This document shows, piece after piece, positions 34,831 to 42,696 of a DNA stretch of 64,000 nucleotides; within the stretch, counting starts at the first letter, position 1; the number at the start of each line of letters is the position of its first letter. Source of the stretch: a bacterium HR21 (GTDB lineage: Bacteria; Bacteroidota; Ignavibacteria; Kapaibacteriales; HRBIN21); the NCBI GenBank assembly GCA_002898295.1, contig BEHX01000006.1:62001-126000 (forward strand). The letters run 5' to 3'. Both the position numbers and the translations under genes were made by a program. Under the pieces are notes generated by a model. The model did not search any database and was not told where the DNA came from. It worked only from the letters and a program-made list of their open reading frames with translations.

Positions 34831-36312
34831 TCAGAAGGGAACGTCTTCGCCGTACGGCGGGGGAGGTGGCTCGGGATAGTGCAGTGCCAGATTCTCAAAG
34901 CGAGCGAAATCCCGCAGGTATGCCAAGCGGATCTCCCCGGTGGGTCCGTTACGTTGCTTGCCGATGATGATTTCCGCGGTGCCTTCCGTGGGGGTTCCGT
35001 CATCGTACGTGGTGATGCCGTACACTTCCGGTCGGTGGACGAAGAGCACCACATCGGCATCCTGTTCCAAGGAGCCCGATTCCCGCAAGTCTGCCAGCAG
35101 CGGGCGCTTGTCGGCGCGGGATTCCACCGCGCGGTTCAACTGTGCCAGAGCCACCACCGGGATGTTCAGTTCCTTTGCCATCATCTTGAGCGAGCGCGAA
35201 ATGAGAGCAACTTCGCGCTCGCGGCTTTCCGCCTTCGGTGGGTGAATCAGCTGGAGGTAGTCCACGATGATGAGCTCGACATTGTGCTCGGCACGCAGGC
35301 GGCGGGATTTGGCACGGAGTTCCAGCAGGGAAAGCAGTGGGGTGTCGTCCACGAAAATGGGTGCTTCTGCCAGGCGCCCGGTTGCGTGCACAATCCGGGG
35401 CATCATCTCCGGGCTGATCCGCCCGGTGCGGAGGCGGTGGAGGTCAATTTGGGCTTCCGCTGCCAGCAGACGGAACATGAGCTGCTGGGCAGACATTTCC
35501 AGCGAGAAGATCGCCACCGGAATGTGGTACTCAACGGCAACGTTACGGGCAATGGAGAGCGCCAGCGCGGTCTTGCCCATGGACGGGCGCCCTGCCAGGA
35601 CGATGAAGTCCGAACGCTGCAAGCCGCCCAGGAGCTCGTCGAGCCGAATGTAGCCCGTGGGGATTCCCGTCACCCCATGTTTGGCACTGCGCTCGATGAG
35701 GTGGGTCAGCGTCTCGAAAGTCGAGCGGGCAAGCGTCCGCAGGGAGAGAGCACTCTGCCGGAGCCGCTTCTCAGCAATCTCGAAAATGGCACTCTCTGCC
35801 CGGTCGAGCTCCTCCAGAGCGTCCACGGCGTCGTCGTAGCAGCTATAGAGGATTTCCGCTGCCGTGCGGATGAGGCTTCGCTTGATGGCATGCTCCAGCA
35901 CAATCCGAGCGTAGTGCTCAACTGCGCTAACTGAGGGCACACGCAGACTCAGTTCTGCCAGGTACGTCGTCCCGCCGACACGGTCGAGCAATCCCTGCCG
36001 CCGCAGCTCTTCTGCAACAGTGAGTGTGTCCACAGTCACACCCCGTTCGAAGAGGGAAGTCATCGTGGCGAACAGCAGCTGGTGTGCCTCGCGGTAGAAG
36101 TTTTCAGGCTCCAGGAGCTCGATTGCCTTGACTACAGCGGCGCGATCCAGGAGCATTGCCCCCAAGACTGCCATTTCAGCTTCGAGCGAGTGCGGAGGGA
36201 CACGCTCGGTCAGTCGCTCCAGTGGGATGACTTCGGCAGTGCGCCGCCTGCCTGCGCTGAGGAATTTCTCCAGAGGATACTCCGCTGCCCCTTCAAGCCC
36301 GCCAGGTGCCAT
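34831..36312 (-). CDS. dnaB: Replicative DNA helicase
   Basis: The product is about 493 residues from the ATG at 36312. The N-terminal primase-interacting domain begins at VPPHSLEAEMAVLGAMLLD. The RecA-like helicase domain has Walker A AGRPSMGKTALALS (~210), the H2 motif FSLEMSAQQLMFRLL, Walker B VELIIVDYLQLI (~310) and DLRESGSLEQDADVVLFVHR (~372). DnaB unwinds DNA at the replication fork as a hexamer. Length is normal and no intein is present. An exact promoter box lies 26 bases upstream. It appears to head the chain that continues with the BatA/VWA gene. Confidence 0.96.
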   Translation of the reverse strand: MAPGGLEGAAEYPLEKFLSAGRRRTAEVIPLERLTERVPPHSLEAEMAVLGAMLLDRAAVVKAIELLEPENFYREAHQLLFATMTSLFERGVTVDTLTVAEELRRQGLLDRVGGTTYLAELSLRVPSVSAVEHYARIVLEHAIKRSLIRTAAEILYSCYDDAVDALEELDRAESAIFEIAEKRLRQSALSLRTLARSTFETLTHLIERSAKHGVTGIPTGYIRLDELLGGLQRSDFIVLAGRPSMGKTALALSIARNVAVEYHIPVAIFSLEMSAQQLMFRLLAAEAQIDLHRLRTGRISPEMMPRIVHATGRLAEAPIFVDDTPLLSLLELRAKSRRLRAEHNVELIIVDYLQLIHPPKAESREREVALISRSLKMMAKELNIPVVALAQLNRAVESRADKRPLLADLRESGSLEQDADVVLFVHRPEVYGITTYDDGTPTEGTAEIIIGKQRNGPTGEIRLAYLRDFARFENLALHYPEPPPPPYGEDVPF

Positions 36313-36338
36313 GGGCGTTTCGGCTGCTGTGGACACCT

Positions 36339-36346
36339 CAAAAATA
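36339..36346 (-). promoter_or_regulatory. TAnnTTTG promoter box of dnaB
   Basis: On the minus strand this reads TATTTTTG, an exact match, 26 bases before the dnaB ATG. It is the only clear promoter found for the dnaB to J-domain chain. Confidence 0.65.
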
Positions 36347-36499
36347 CGGTGCTCTAGACGATGGCTGGGGTCCCTGCACACGGTAGCCCTCACCCTGCTC
36401 CGAGCGGCTCGGAAACCGACGGCGATGCACCGGAAGTAGAACGGTGCCGATTACGGTGGGTGTCACAAAGTCACATGTGCCACAAGCAGGAGTCTTCCC

Positions 36500-38410
36500 A
36501 TGGTGCTCTCGCGGCCTATCGGGCTTGCCCTGGCTGCCGTAGTCGTGGCAGCCCAACCGCTCCAGGTCACACTCCAGCTGCCTTTTGCCGACAACATGCC
36601 GGCTCGGATAGACGAGTGGATCCAAAACGAACAGCTCATTCGCGTCCTCGTCCACAATACCGATCGTCGGAGCGGCTACGAGAATCTGATGATCCTCTCG
36701 GTGCGGGTCGAGCGCGAAGGGAAAGTCATCGTGCGCAGCAAGGATGGTCACCCGGCACAACCGCGGTGGGCGCTCGGACCAGGTCAGACGCAAGCCTTCA
36801 GCTGGCGGGAAGTGGTTGCCCTGGAAGCGCTGGAGTATGACCAGATCTTAGCACAGCAGACCATAGCAACGGGTGAACTTCCCGAAGGGCGCTACCAGCT
36901 GTGCTTGACTGTCCTCCAGCTCCCGCTCCTGCAGCCAATGAGCCTGCCGGCGTGTGGCAGCTTCCGTGTCGTGTCCTGCTGTCCGCAGCCGATTACCCTG
37001 CTGAATCCGCCAAATGGTGCAACTGTTTCGGCGCCTCCGCTGCTGCAGTGGACTCCTTGCGCTCCGCCGACGGTGGCACCGTTGTTCTACCGGGTCACAG
37101 TCGCTCCGCGCTGGTTTGGACAGAGCCCGGCGGATGCCATCAAGAATCCACCACGGGTTCAGCAGGTTGTCCCAGTTCCGCAGTACCAGGTTACGCCGAC
37201 AGAGTGGAGCCAACTCCTTTCAGATGCAGCGGTTACCGGAGACTATGTCAGCCATGTCTGGCAGGTGCAGCCCCTCCGACAGGTTCCTGGTGGTTTTCTC
37301 CCCTGCGGGAAGCCGAGCCCGATCGGGGAATTCCGTGTTCGCTCGAAGCTTCCCCCGCCGGCAGACTCCTGGTCAGTAGCGAGGGGTCGCCTCCAGCTGG
37401 ATACGATGATTGTGCTGCCGGACACTATCCGCTTCCTCTGCGATCTACCTGTACCACCACCGGATACTGTGCTGATGGAGCTGGAGCTGGAATATCCCAC
37501 CACACTCCCAACTCCCGGCGGGTCGGCAATTCTCCAGGATCGTAGCGGTAGCATCATCTTCGGTCAGCTGCGCCCCGATAGCATCCTCATACCGGTCCCC
37601 ATCCTCGGTGCACGAGGGACGAGCTACTACTATGCTCCAGACCCAAAAGGTGGGCAGCAGCTCAGCGGATATGTCTACAATGGCTATTACCTCTTCGGCG
37701 TGCAGCCCGGGGACACGTTGGGACTGAGCTATTATGGCCGGTACACTGGCGGCTATTACCTCTTCGGGATGCACCCTGGTGACACGTTGGGACAAGTAAA
37801 GAGGACTCGGTATACTGGTGGTTACTTCCTTTACAGGATCTCGCCTGGGGACACGTTGGGATTGAGCTATTATGCGGGTGGTTACTACCTCTACGGGATG
37901 CACCCTGGTGACACGTTAGGTGGAGGAGAACCCCAAGCGAAATATACTGGTTACGTCCTTAACCAGGCGATTGCCTCGGGAGCTGGTCGGGCGTCTGGGA
38001 GAACATTAGGCGCAGTTACACGCCAGGCAGGACCGTCGAGAACACAGATTGTCAGGGGGAAGATCAAGCTCAATGAGCCGGTGGATATTGTTGGGCTGCG
38101 GTCTAGAGGATTCCCTCAGGATACAATGGAGGGACAGGTGGTTCAAATGAGAAATTGGGCATATGAAGTCCGTAAAGACGCAAGTGTCTATCCGAACCGG
38201 CGTGTATCCCCCACAGGACAAGATACTACCGGATTCGGAGGCGGTGTGGTTGTCTGCTGGCCCCAAGGGAGGCCAGGGGATCGCCCAGTGGCAGTGTATC
38301 GCTGGCTGATGATCCGCGGTTCGAAGCCACTGCCACCAGAAGCGCAGAAGTACGAGCTGGAACTGGAGATTGTCAAGATGATCATAGACAGACCCGACGA
38401 GGTGGAGTGA
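36500..38410 (+). CDS. Exported surface protein with tandem GYYLFGMHPGDTLG repeats
   Basis: The product has 636 residues. A short signal peptide (PIGLALAAVVVAAQ) is followed by ~270 residues resembling the TANFOR-type proteins of Bacteroidota (from memory): GELPEGRYQLCLTVL, then ITLLNPPNGATVSAPPLLQWTPC, then SPADAIKNPP. Two Cys-rich spots (SCCPQ and RFLCDLP) are seen. Residues ~392-475 hold four imperfect copies of a ~20-residue unit, GGYYLFGMHPGDTLG plus a variable spacer. No T9SS domain is evident at the C terminus. No TAnnTTTG box precedes it; direct repeats of GTCACA at 36462 and 36470 may be regulatory. A strong terminator follows. Function unknown. Confidence 0.65.
   Translation: MVLSRPIGLALAAVVVAAQPLQVTLQLPFADNMPARIDEWIQNEQLIRVLVHNTDRRSGYENLMILSVRVEREGKVIVRSKDGHPAQPRWALGPGQTQAFSWREVVALEALEYDQILAQQTIATGELPEGRYQLCLTVLQLPLLQPMSLPACGSFRVVSCCPQPITLLNPPNGATVSAPPLLQWTPCAPPTVAPLFYRVTVAPRWFGQSPADAIKNPPRVQQVVPVPQYQVTPTEWSQLLSDAAVTGDYVSHVWQVQPLRQVPGGFLPCGKPSPIGEFRVRSKLPPPADSWSVARGRLQLDTMIVLPDTIRFLCDLPVPPPDTVLMELELEYPTTLPTPGGSAILQDRSGSIIFGQLRPDSILIPVPILGARGTSYYYAPDPKGGQQLSGYVYNGYYLFGVQPGDTLGLSYYGRYTGGYYLFGMHPGDTLGQVKRTRYTGGYFLYRISPGDTLGLSYYAGGYYLYGMHPGDTLGGGEPQAKYTGYVLNQAIASGAGRASGRTLGAVTRQAGPSRTQIVRGKIKLNEPVDIVGLRSRGFPQDTMEGQVVQMRNWAYEVRKDASVYPNRRVSPTGQDTTGFGGGVVVCWPQGRPGDRPVAVYRWLMIRGSKPLPPEAQKYELELEIVKMIIDRPDEVE
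37682..37925 (+). repeat. In-frame tandem repeat array (four imperfect copies)
   Basis: Four copies begin near 37682, 37751, 37820 and 37877. The best conserved part of each ends in GGTGACACGTTGGG or GGGGACACGTTGGG (PGDTLG). Spacing varies (about 69, 69 and 57 bases) but stays a multiple of three, so reading frame is kept. The spacers between cores differ more than the cores. Such arrays gain and lose copies easily. Confidence 0.85.
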
Positions 38411-38428
38411 AACCATCGAGCATGTGGG

Positions 38429-38464
38429 GAGGGGCATCCCGTACGGGGGTGCCCCTCTTTTTTT
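38429..38464 (+). terminator. Rho-independent terminator
   Basis: A 12-bp stem (GAGGGGCATCCC 38429-38440 with GGGGTGCCCCTC 38446-38457, one G-T wobble), a 5-base loop and seven T. It lies 18 bases after the repeat-protein stop and directly abuts the stop of the convergent DUF2520 gene. Confidence 0.92.
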
Positions 38465-39336
38465 CATCGCTGTGCGGGCATCCCGAGGAGGGCGAGGAGT
38501 TCCTGGTATTGCGTGCTACTCAGGAGTCCTTCGCGGCGGGCAAGGATTCCAAGCGCTGCGCACAGATGGCGGTATGCCGCTGCTTCCGTGGCGGGCAGCT
38601 CCTGGAGATGGCGGCGGAGTGTTTCCCAGTCACCGCGCACGACGGGTCCGGTCAGGGGAAGCGAATCCAGAGAGGCGAAGAAGTTTGTGACGCTGGTCTG
38701 TACGATGGGCTGGAGAAAGAGCAGCTCTGGCAGCTCAGCGGCACGGGCAAGATGCTGGGCAAGGTGCAACACGGCAAAGAGGGTATTTGAGGCGACAACA
38801 GCGGCGGCGTGGTAGAGCACCCGCCGGTGGGGGTCGAACGTTGCAAAGACAACGGGGATTCCTTCCAGTGCCCGCACCAGGAGTGTCAGCCGCTGCCGAG
38901 TCTGGTGCCACGGGCTTTCAATGAGCCAGCCGATGCAGCGGAGCCGGTGCAGATCAGGCGGTTCCGGGAAGGTCTGAAAAGGATGTGCTGCGCCGAGTTC
39001 CGTACCCTCCGGAAGCAGTGCGTGGAACGGGGATACCCCAAGGCTACCGGCGCAGTGGACGAGACTGCAGTGGAGCGACCACTCGGCGCAGTGGTGGGCA
39101 CATTCTGCAAGCACCTCAGTAATGTGGGTGTCCGGAACGGTGATCCAGAGAACTTCAACGGGTTCCGCCTCCGACCACTGTGTCACGTAGGGAATGCCGT
39201 GCAGGGCTGCCCAGTGAGCGTGCTGCTCGGAGCGTCCTTTGACCCAGCGCAGGCAGCCGAGGCGGTGCAGTGCCAGTGCAATGGTCTTCCCCAGCCGTCC
39301 GGGACCGAGAATCCCACAGGTGGGCAGCGCTGTCAT
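38464..39336 (-). CDS. Rossmann-fold DUF2520 protein
   Basis: The product has 290 residues. The N-terminal NAD(P)-binding fold begins GILGPGRLGKTIALALHRLG. The middle contains HPFQTFPEP (~137), and the helical C-terminal DUF2520 domain includes VLYHAAAVVASNTLFAVLHLA (~195). The architecture resembles F420- or NADP-dependent reductases and ketopantoate-reductase relatives, but no reaction is established for the family. Its start overlaps the cysS stop by 4 bases (ATGA), so the two genes are coupled. Confidence 0.82.
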   Translation of the reverse strand: MTALPTCGILGPGRLGKTIALALHRLGCLRWVKGRSEQHAHWAALHGIPYVTQWSEAEPVEVLWITVPDTHITEVLAECAHHCAEWSLHCSLVHCAGSLGVSPFHALLPEGTELGAAHPFQTFPEPPDLHRLRCIGWLIESPWHQTRQRLTLLVRALEGIPVVFATFDPHRRVLYHAAAVVASNTLFAVLHLAQHLARAAELPELLFLQPIVQTSVTNFFASLDSLPLTGPVVRGDWETLRRHLQELPATEAAAYRHLCAALGILARREGLLSSTQYQELLALLGMPAQR

Positions 39337-40793
39337 AGAGGCTCAAGGATGTAGCCGTCGCGGAGGTCTTTGATAACGTAGCCAGCACGCTGGATGCGTT
39401 CCCGCAGGGCGTCTGCTTCCGCATAGCGGCGTTGCAACCGGAGCTGCCAGCGTTTCTCGGCAAGCTCGCGGATTTCCGCCGGGATGTCCTGTTGCCGTGG
39501 GGTGCGGGGAGCAATCTCCCAGACGTCCACAATGAGGTTGAACTCCGAGAGGAAGTGGAGGAGTTGGCGCCGGCTCTCCGCATCGAGCTCTGCTGCTGGT
39601 GTGGCATTCAGGAACCGGAAGAAGGCAGCAAAAGCTTTCGGGGTGTGCAAATCCTGCGCGAGGTGCCCGAAAACTTCAGCCCGTACGGCAGCAACCTCTA
39701 CGCTCAGCCCATCAGGGGGAGCAGGTTCGTGGAGCTGGTAGATGTACTCCTGTACCCGCTGCCGTGCTCGGCGAGCGGCTTCCACCCCGGCAAAGGTGAA
39801 GTTGAACGGCAAGCGGTAATGTGCCTGCAGCAGCGCAAAGCGGATGTCGAGCGGATCGAGTCCCCGAGCGATGAGGTCGCGGAGCGTAAAGAAATTGCCC
39901 AGCGACTTGCTCATCTTCTGCCCTTCGACTTCGAGGAATTCGTTGTGCACCCAGAAGCGCGTCGGGTCAATACCGTAACCCGCCATGCTCTGGGCGATTT
40001 CGTCCTCGTGGTGTGGGAAACGCAGGTCAATGCCGCCGGTGTGGATGTCGAAGGGCAGACCGAGCAGGGTATACTCCATGGCGGAGCATTCCAGATGCCA
40101 GCCCGGACGACCAGGCAGCTGCTGCCCGTTGAGTTCAAAATCCCAGAAGGGTTCCCCGGGCTTGCGTCCTTTCCAGAGAACGAAGTCGCTGACCTCCTCG
40201 CGCTCGTACTGGTCTGCATCAACGCGGGCACCAGGCTTGATGTGGGCGGGATCAATGGGCAGCAGACGTCCGTACCGAGCAACTTGCCGCCATGCCGACA
40301 GGTCGAAATAGACACTCCCTGCCGCGACGTAGCCGAAGCCCCGGGCGACGATGCGGCGCACCAGCTCCTGCATCGGCTCGATGTACTCCGTTGCCCGGGG
40401 CAGCGCGAAGAGATCCTCGCGCCGGATGTGCAGCCGAGCGATATCCTCGAGAAACGCCTGCTCGTAAAAGCGCGTATACCGGCGCAGATTCTCTAGCGGG
40501 TCGTCTGTCTGCTCGCCCATCTCCGGGCGCCACAGGGGACTGCCCGGCGCGCTGCCCCGGATAGTCTTGTCGTCGATGTCGGTAATGTTCATCACCCAGC
40601 GGACCTGGTATCCACCCACAACGCGGAGCACCCGCTGCAGCAGGTCTGCACACAGGAATGCCCGCATGTTGCCAATGTGGGCGTAGTCATAGACGGTCGG
40701 TCCGCACGTGTACATACGCACCAGCTTCGGCTGCAGCGGCTCGAAAGGTTCGAGTTGGTGCGAGAGCGTGTTGAAGAGCTCAATTCTCATCAC
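39333..40793 (-). CDS. cysS: Cysteinyl-tRNA synthetase
   Basis: The product has 486 residues. It charges tRNA-Cys. Class I signatures are MYTCGPTVYDYAHIGNMRAF (~28, HIGH-type site with a zinc cysteine), the zinc-binding GWHLECSAM (~230), HHEDEIAQS and the KMSKSLGNFF loop (~290), followed by the anticodon-binding helical domain. A KMSKS-type cysteinyl-ligase called MshC is shorter, so CysS is favoured. It lies 8 bases downstream of the NtrC-type regulator gene and overlaps the DUF2520 gene. Confidence 0.96.
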   Translation of the reverse strand: MMRIELFNTLSHQLEPFEPLQPKLVRMYTCGPTVYDYAHIGNMRAFLCADLLQRVLRVVGGYQVRWVMNITDIDDKTIRGSAPGSPLWRPEMGEQTDDPLENLRRYTRFYEQAFLEDIARLHIRREDLFALPRATEYIEPMQELVRRIVARGFGYVAAGSVYFDLSAWRQVARYGRLLPIDPAHIKPGARVDADQYEREEVSDFVLWKGRKPGEPFWDFELNGQQLPGRPGWHLECSAMEYTLLGLPFDIHTGGIDLRFPHHEDEIAQSMAGYGIDPTRFWVHNEFLEVEGQKMSKSLGNFFTLRDLIARGLDPLDIRFALLQAHYRLPFNFTFAGVEAARRARQRVQEYIYQLHEPAPPDGLSVEVAAVRAEVFGHLAQDLHTPKAFAAFFRFLNATPAAELDAESRRQLLHFLSEFNLIVDVWEIAPRTPRQQDIPAEIRELAEKRWQLRLQRRYAEADALRERIQRAGYVIKDLRDGYILEPL

Positions 40794-40801
40794 ACCAGCG
40801 G

Positions 40802-42208
40802 CTATCTCGAGCGGTACTCCTGAGGATTAATCTTGTATTGGCGGCAGAGTCGGTGTAAGTGAGTCCGGGTTACTCTAAGCTCACGTGCTGCTTTGGTCAT
40901 ATTCCCGCGATACTTCTCGAGCACCTCTTTGATCCGCTCCTTCCTCGCCTTCTGCTCTATGTCCCCCAGTGTCCCATTGTTCCCTGAGACCGAGTCGGAG
41001 CGTGGTTCCGAGGAGAGGACTTCCCGCAAGATGCGCGGGGTGATGGAGTCAGCCTTTTGCTGTTCGGCCAAGATGAGGCATCGCCGGACGACGTTCTGGA
41101 GCTGACGCACGTTCCCATCCCAGGGGTACCTTTGGAGTTCTTCCAACGTGGCATCAGCGAACTGGAACCTCACGGAGGTATCTCGCCAGATCTCTGCCGG
41201 GAGGGTTTGGGCAAAGTAGGTAGCCAGCAAGGGGATATCTTCCCGACGCTCCCGCAGCGGCGGCAGGAAGATGATTTCCTGTGCCAGGCGCTCATAGAGG
41301 TCGCGGCGGAAGCCCCCCGTATCAACCATCTGGGCGATATCGCGATTGGTCGCCGAGATGATGCGGATGTCAACCTGTTCCTCCTTGGTAGAGCCGACGC
41401 GGCAGAAGCGCTTTTCCTCAACAGGCTTGAGGAGAGTGCTTTGCTGCTCTCGGGAGAGTTCCCCGATTTCGTCCAGGAAGAGGGTGCCGCCGTCGGCTTC
41501 GTGGAAAAAGCCGGTCGATCCCTGGGGCGGAGCCCCTGTAAAGGCGCCCGGCGCTGTACCGAAGAGGCGGGAACTGAGGAGCTCTGCCGAGCTGCTCACG
41601 TTGGGGATGTCAACCGTGACGAATGGTCCGTTGGAGCGGCGGCTATACTGGTGGAGGGCTCTGGCAACCAGACTTTTGCCCGTTCCGGTTTCTCCCACGA
41701 TGAGGACGGTGAGCTCTGTCGGAGCGCAGCGCTGGATTTTCTCGGCAACCTTGCGCATCGGCTCGCTCTGTGTCAGGATTCCGAACTGGCGGAGGAACTG
41801 GTACAGCTCTTTGAACTCCTTGGAACGCTTCAGGCGGTAGCTTTCCAGGCGTTCCGGGAGGCTCTCTAAGTCGTCCTTGGCTACGTAGGCGTCCGCTCCC
41901 CGTTTGAGTGCCGTTTCGATCAAGCGAGCCCGCTCGTGTGCCGATAGCATGAGCACTGGGGGGACAAACGGCAGGGAGCATATCTCCTGGAGGATGTCTA
42001 AACCCCGAGCGTGGTCGCCGAACATGACGTCGAGCAGGACAGCCAGCGTCTCCCGCGCGTGCGAGCGCAAGTACTCCAGCCCTTCCTCCGGGGAGAGAAA
42101 CGCCCGGGGTGGTTGGTACCCGGCGGCGGTGAGCACCTCGCTGATGCGGCGAATGCTCTCGGGGTCATCGTCAATGACAACGACAGTGGACAGATGGGGA
42201 TGCTTCAT
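40802..42208 (-). CDS. Sigma-54-dependent response regulator (NtrC family)
   Basis: The product has 468 residues. A receiver domain (residues ~8-125) has acidic DDD 13-15 and likely phosphorylation site D60. The AAA+ domain (~155-395) has Walker A GETGTGKS, the sigma-54 contact loop as GAFTGA, Walker B GGTLFLDEIGELS and the arginine-finger region. A Fis-type helix-turn-helix lies at the C terminus (KAARELRVTRTHLHRLCRQ). It should activate sigma-54 promoters when phosphorylated. No partner histidine kinase is in the window. A near-match promoter box (TATGTTTC, 42227-42234 on the minus strand) lies 18 bases upstream. Confidence 0.94.
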   Translation of the reverse strand: MKHPHLSTVVVIDDDPESIRRISEVLTAAGYQPPRAFLSPEEGLEYLRSHARETLAVLLDVMFGDHARGLDILQEICSLPFVPPVLMLSAHERARLIETALKRGADAYVAKDDLESLPERLESYRLKRSKEFKELYQFLRQFGILTQSEPMRKVAEKIQRCAPTELTVLIVGETGTGKSLVARALHQYSRRSNGPFVTVDIPNVSSSAELLSSRLFGTAPGAFTGAPPQGSTGFFHEADGGTLFLDEIGELSREQQSTLLKPVEEKRFCRVGSTKEEQVDIRIISATNRDIAQMVDTGGFRRDLYERLAQEIIFLPPLRERREDIPLLATYFAQTLPAEIWRDTSVRFQFADATLEELQRYPWDGNVRQLQNVVRRCLILAEQQKADSITPRILREVLSSEPRSDSVSGNNGTLGDIEQKARKERIKEVLEKYRGNMTKAARELRVTRTHLHRLCRQYKINPQEYRSR

Positions 42209-42255
42209 GGTACTCCACGATACGGCGAAACATACAGCGCGAATTTACAACTCGG

Positions 42256-42696
42256 TTATCGAAGCAGTTGGGAGCGGGCACTTTCCAGGGAATCGTAGAG
42301 CCGCCAGAAGAGCTCGTTGCCGTGTGTCCGGTAGTGCGGATTCCACACGGCGCGCATACGGGCGGCAGGCGCCTGGTATTCGACGAAGCGTTGCAGGGGA
42401 GCAGGCACGTAGAAGGCTTGGACGGTGAGGAAGGCGCGGTGTGCCTGGATGAGGAGGCGGCAGTAGAGAGTTGGCTCAAGTCTGCCCACAAGGCGGCGGT
42501 GGAGGATGGAGTCGCCTGTTGCCTCGTACTGGAAGAGCTCTGCCCGGGCGGTCAGTTCGTAGCCCCGGATGGTGTTTCCGGTACTGTCTTGCTCGCCCCA
42601 CCGGAGGCGGAGTTCCTGGAGTGCCGGTGTGACGCACGGGGGCAGGCTCTGACACGCTCCCACGAGGAGGAAGAGAGCAGAGACGGCACCTCTCAT
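42256..42696 (-). CDS. Small putative lipoprotein of unknown function
   Basis: The product is about 146 residues from the ATG at 42696. The N terminus is a short hydrophobic signal (VSALFLLVGAC) ending in a plausible lipobox cysteine, C15. The rest is soluble alpha/beta with many aromatics (YCRLLIQAHRAFLTVQAFYVP). No family was recognised. The ATG overlaps the gltX stop by 4 bases (ATGA), so it is translated with gltX. Frames extending further upstream are antisense-free but lie inside gltX and are not needed. Confidence 0.65.
   Translation of the reverse strand: MRGAVSALFLLVGACQSLPPCVTPALQELRLRWGEQDSTGNTIRGYELTARAELFQYEATGDSILHRRLVGRLEPTLYCRLLIQAHRAFLTVQAFYVPAPLQRFVEYQAPAARMRAVWNPHYRTHGNELFWRLYDSLESARSQLLR

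Noticed and set aside
39432-40496. A 354-codon plus-strand frame inside cysS
   Set aside because: Antisense to CysS with all class I signatures.
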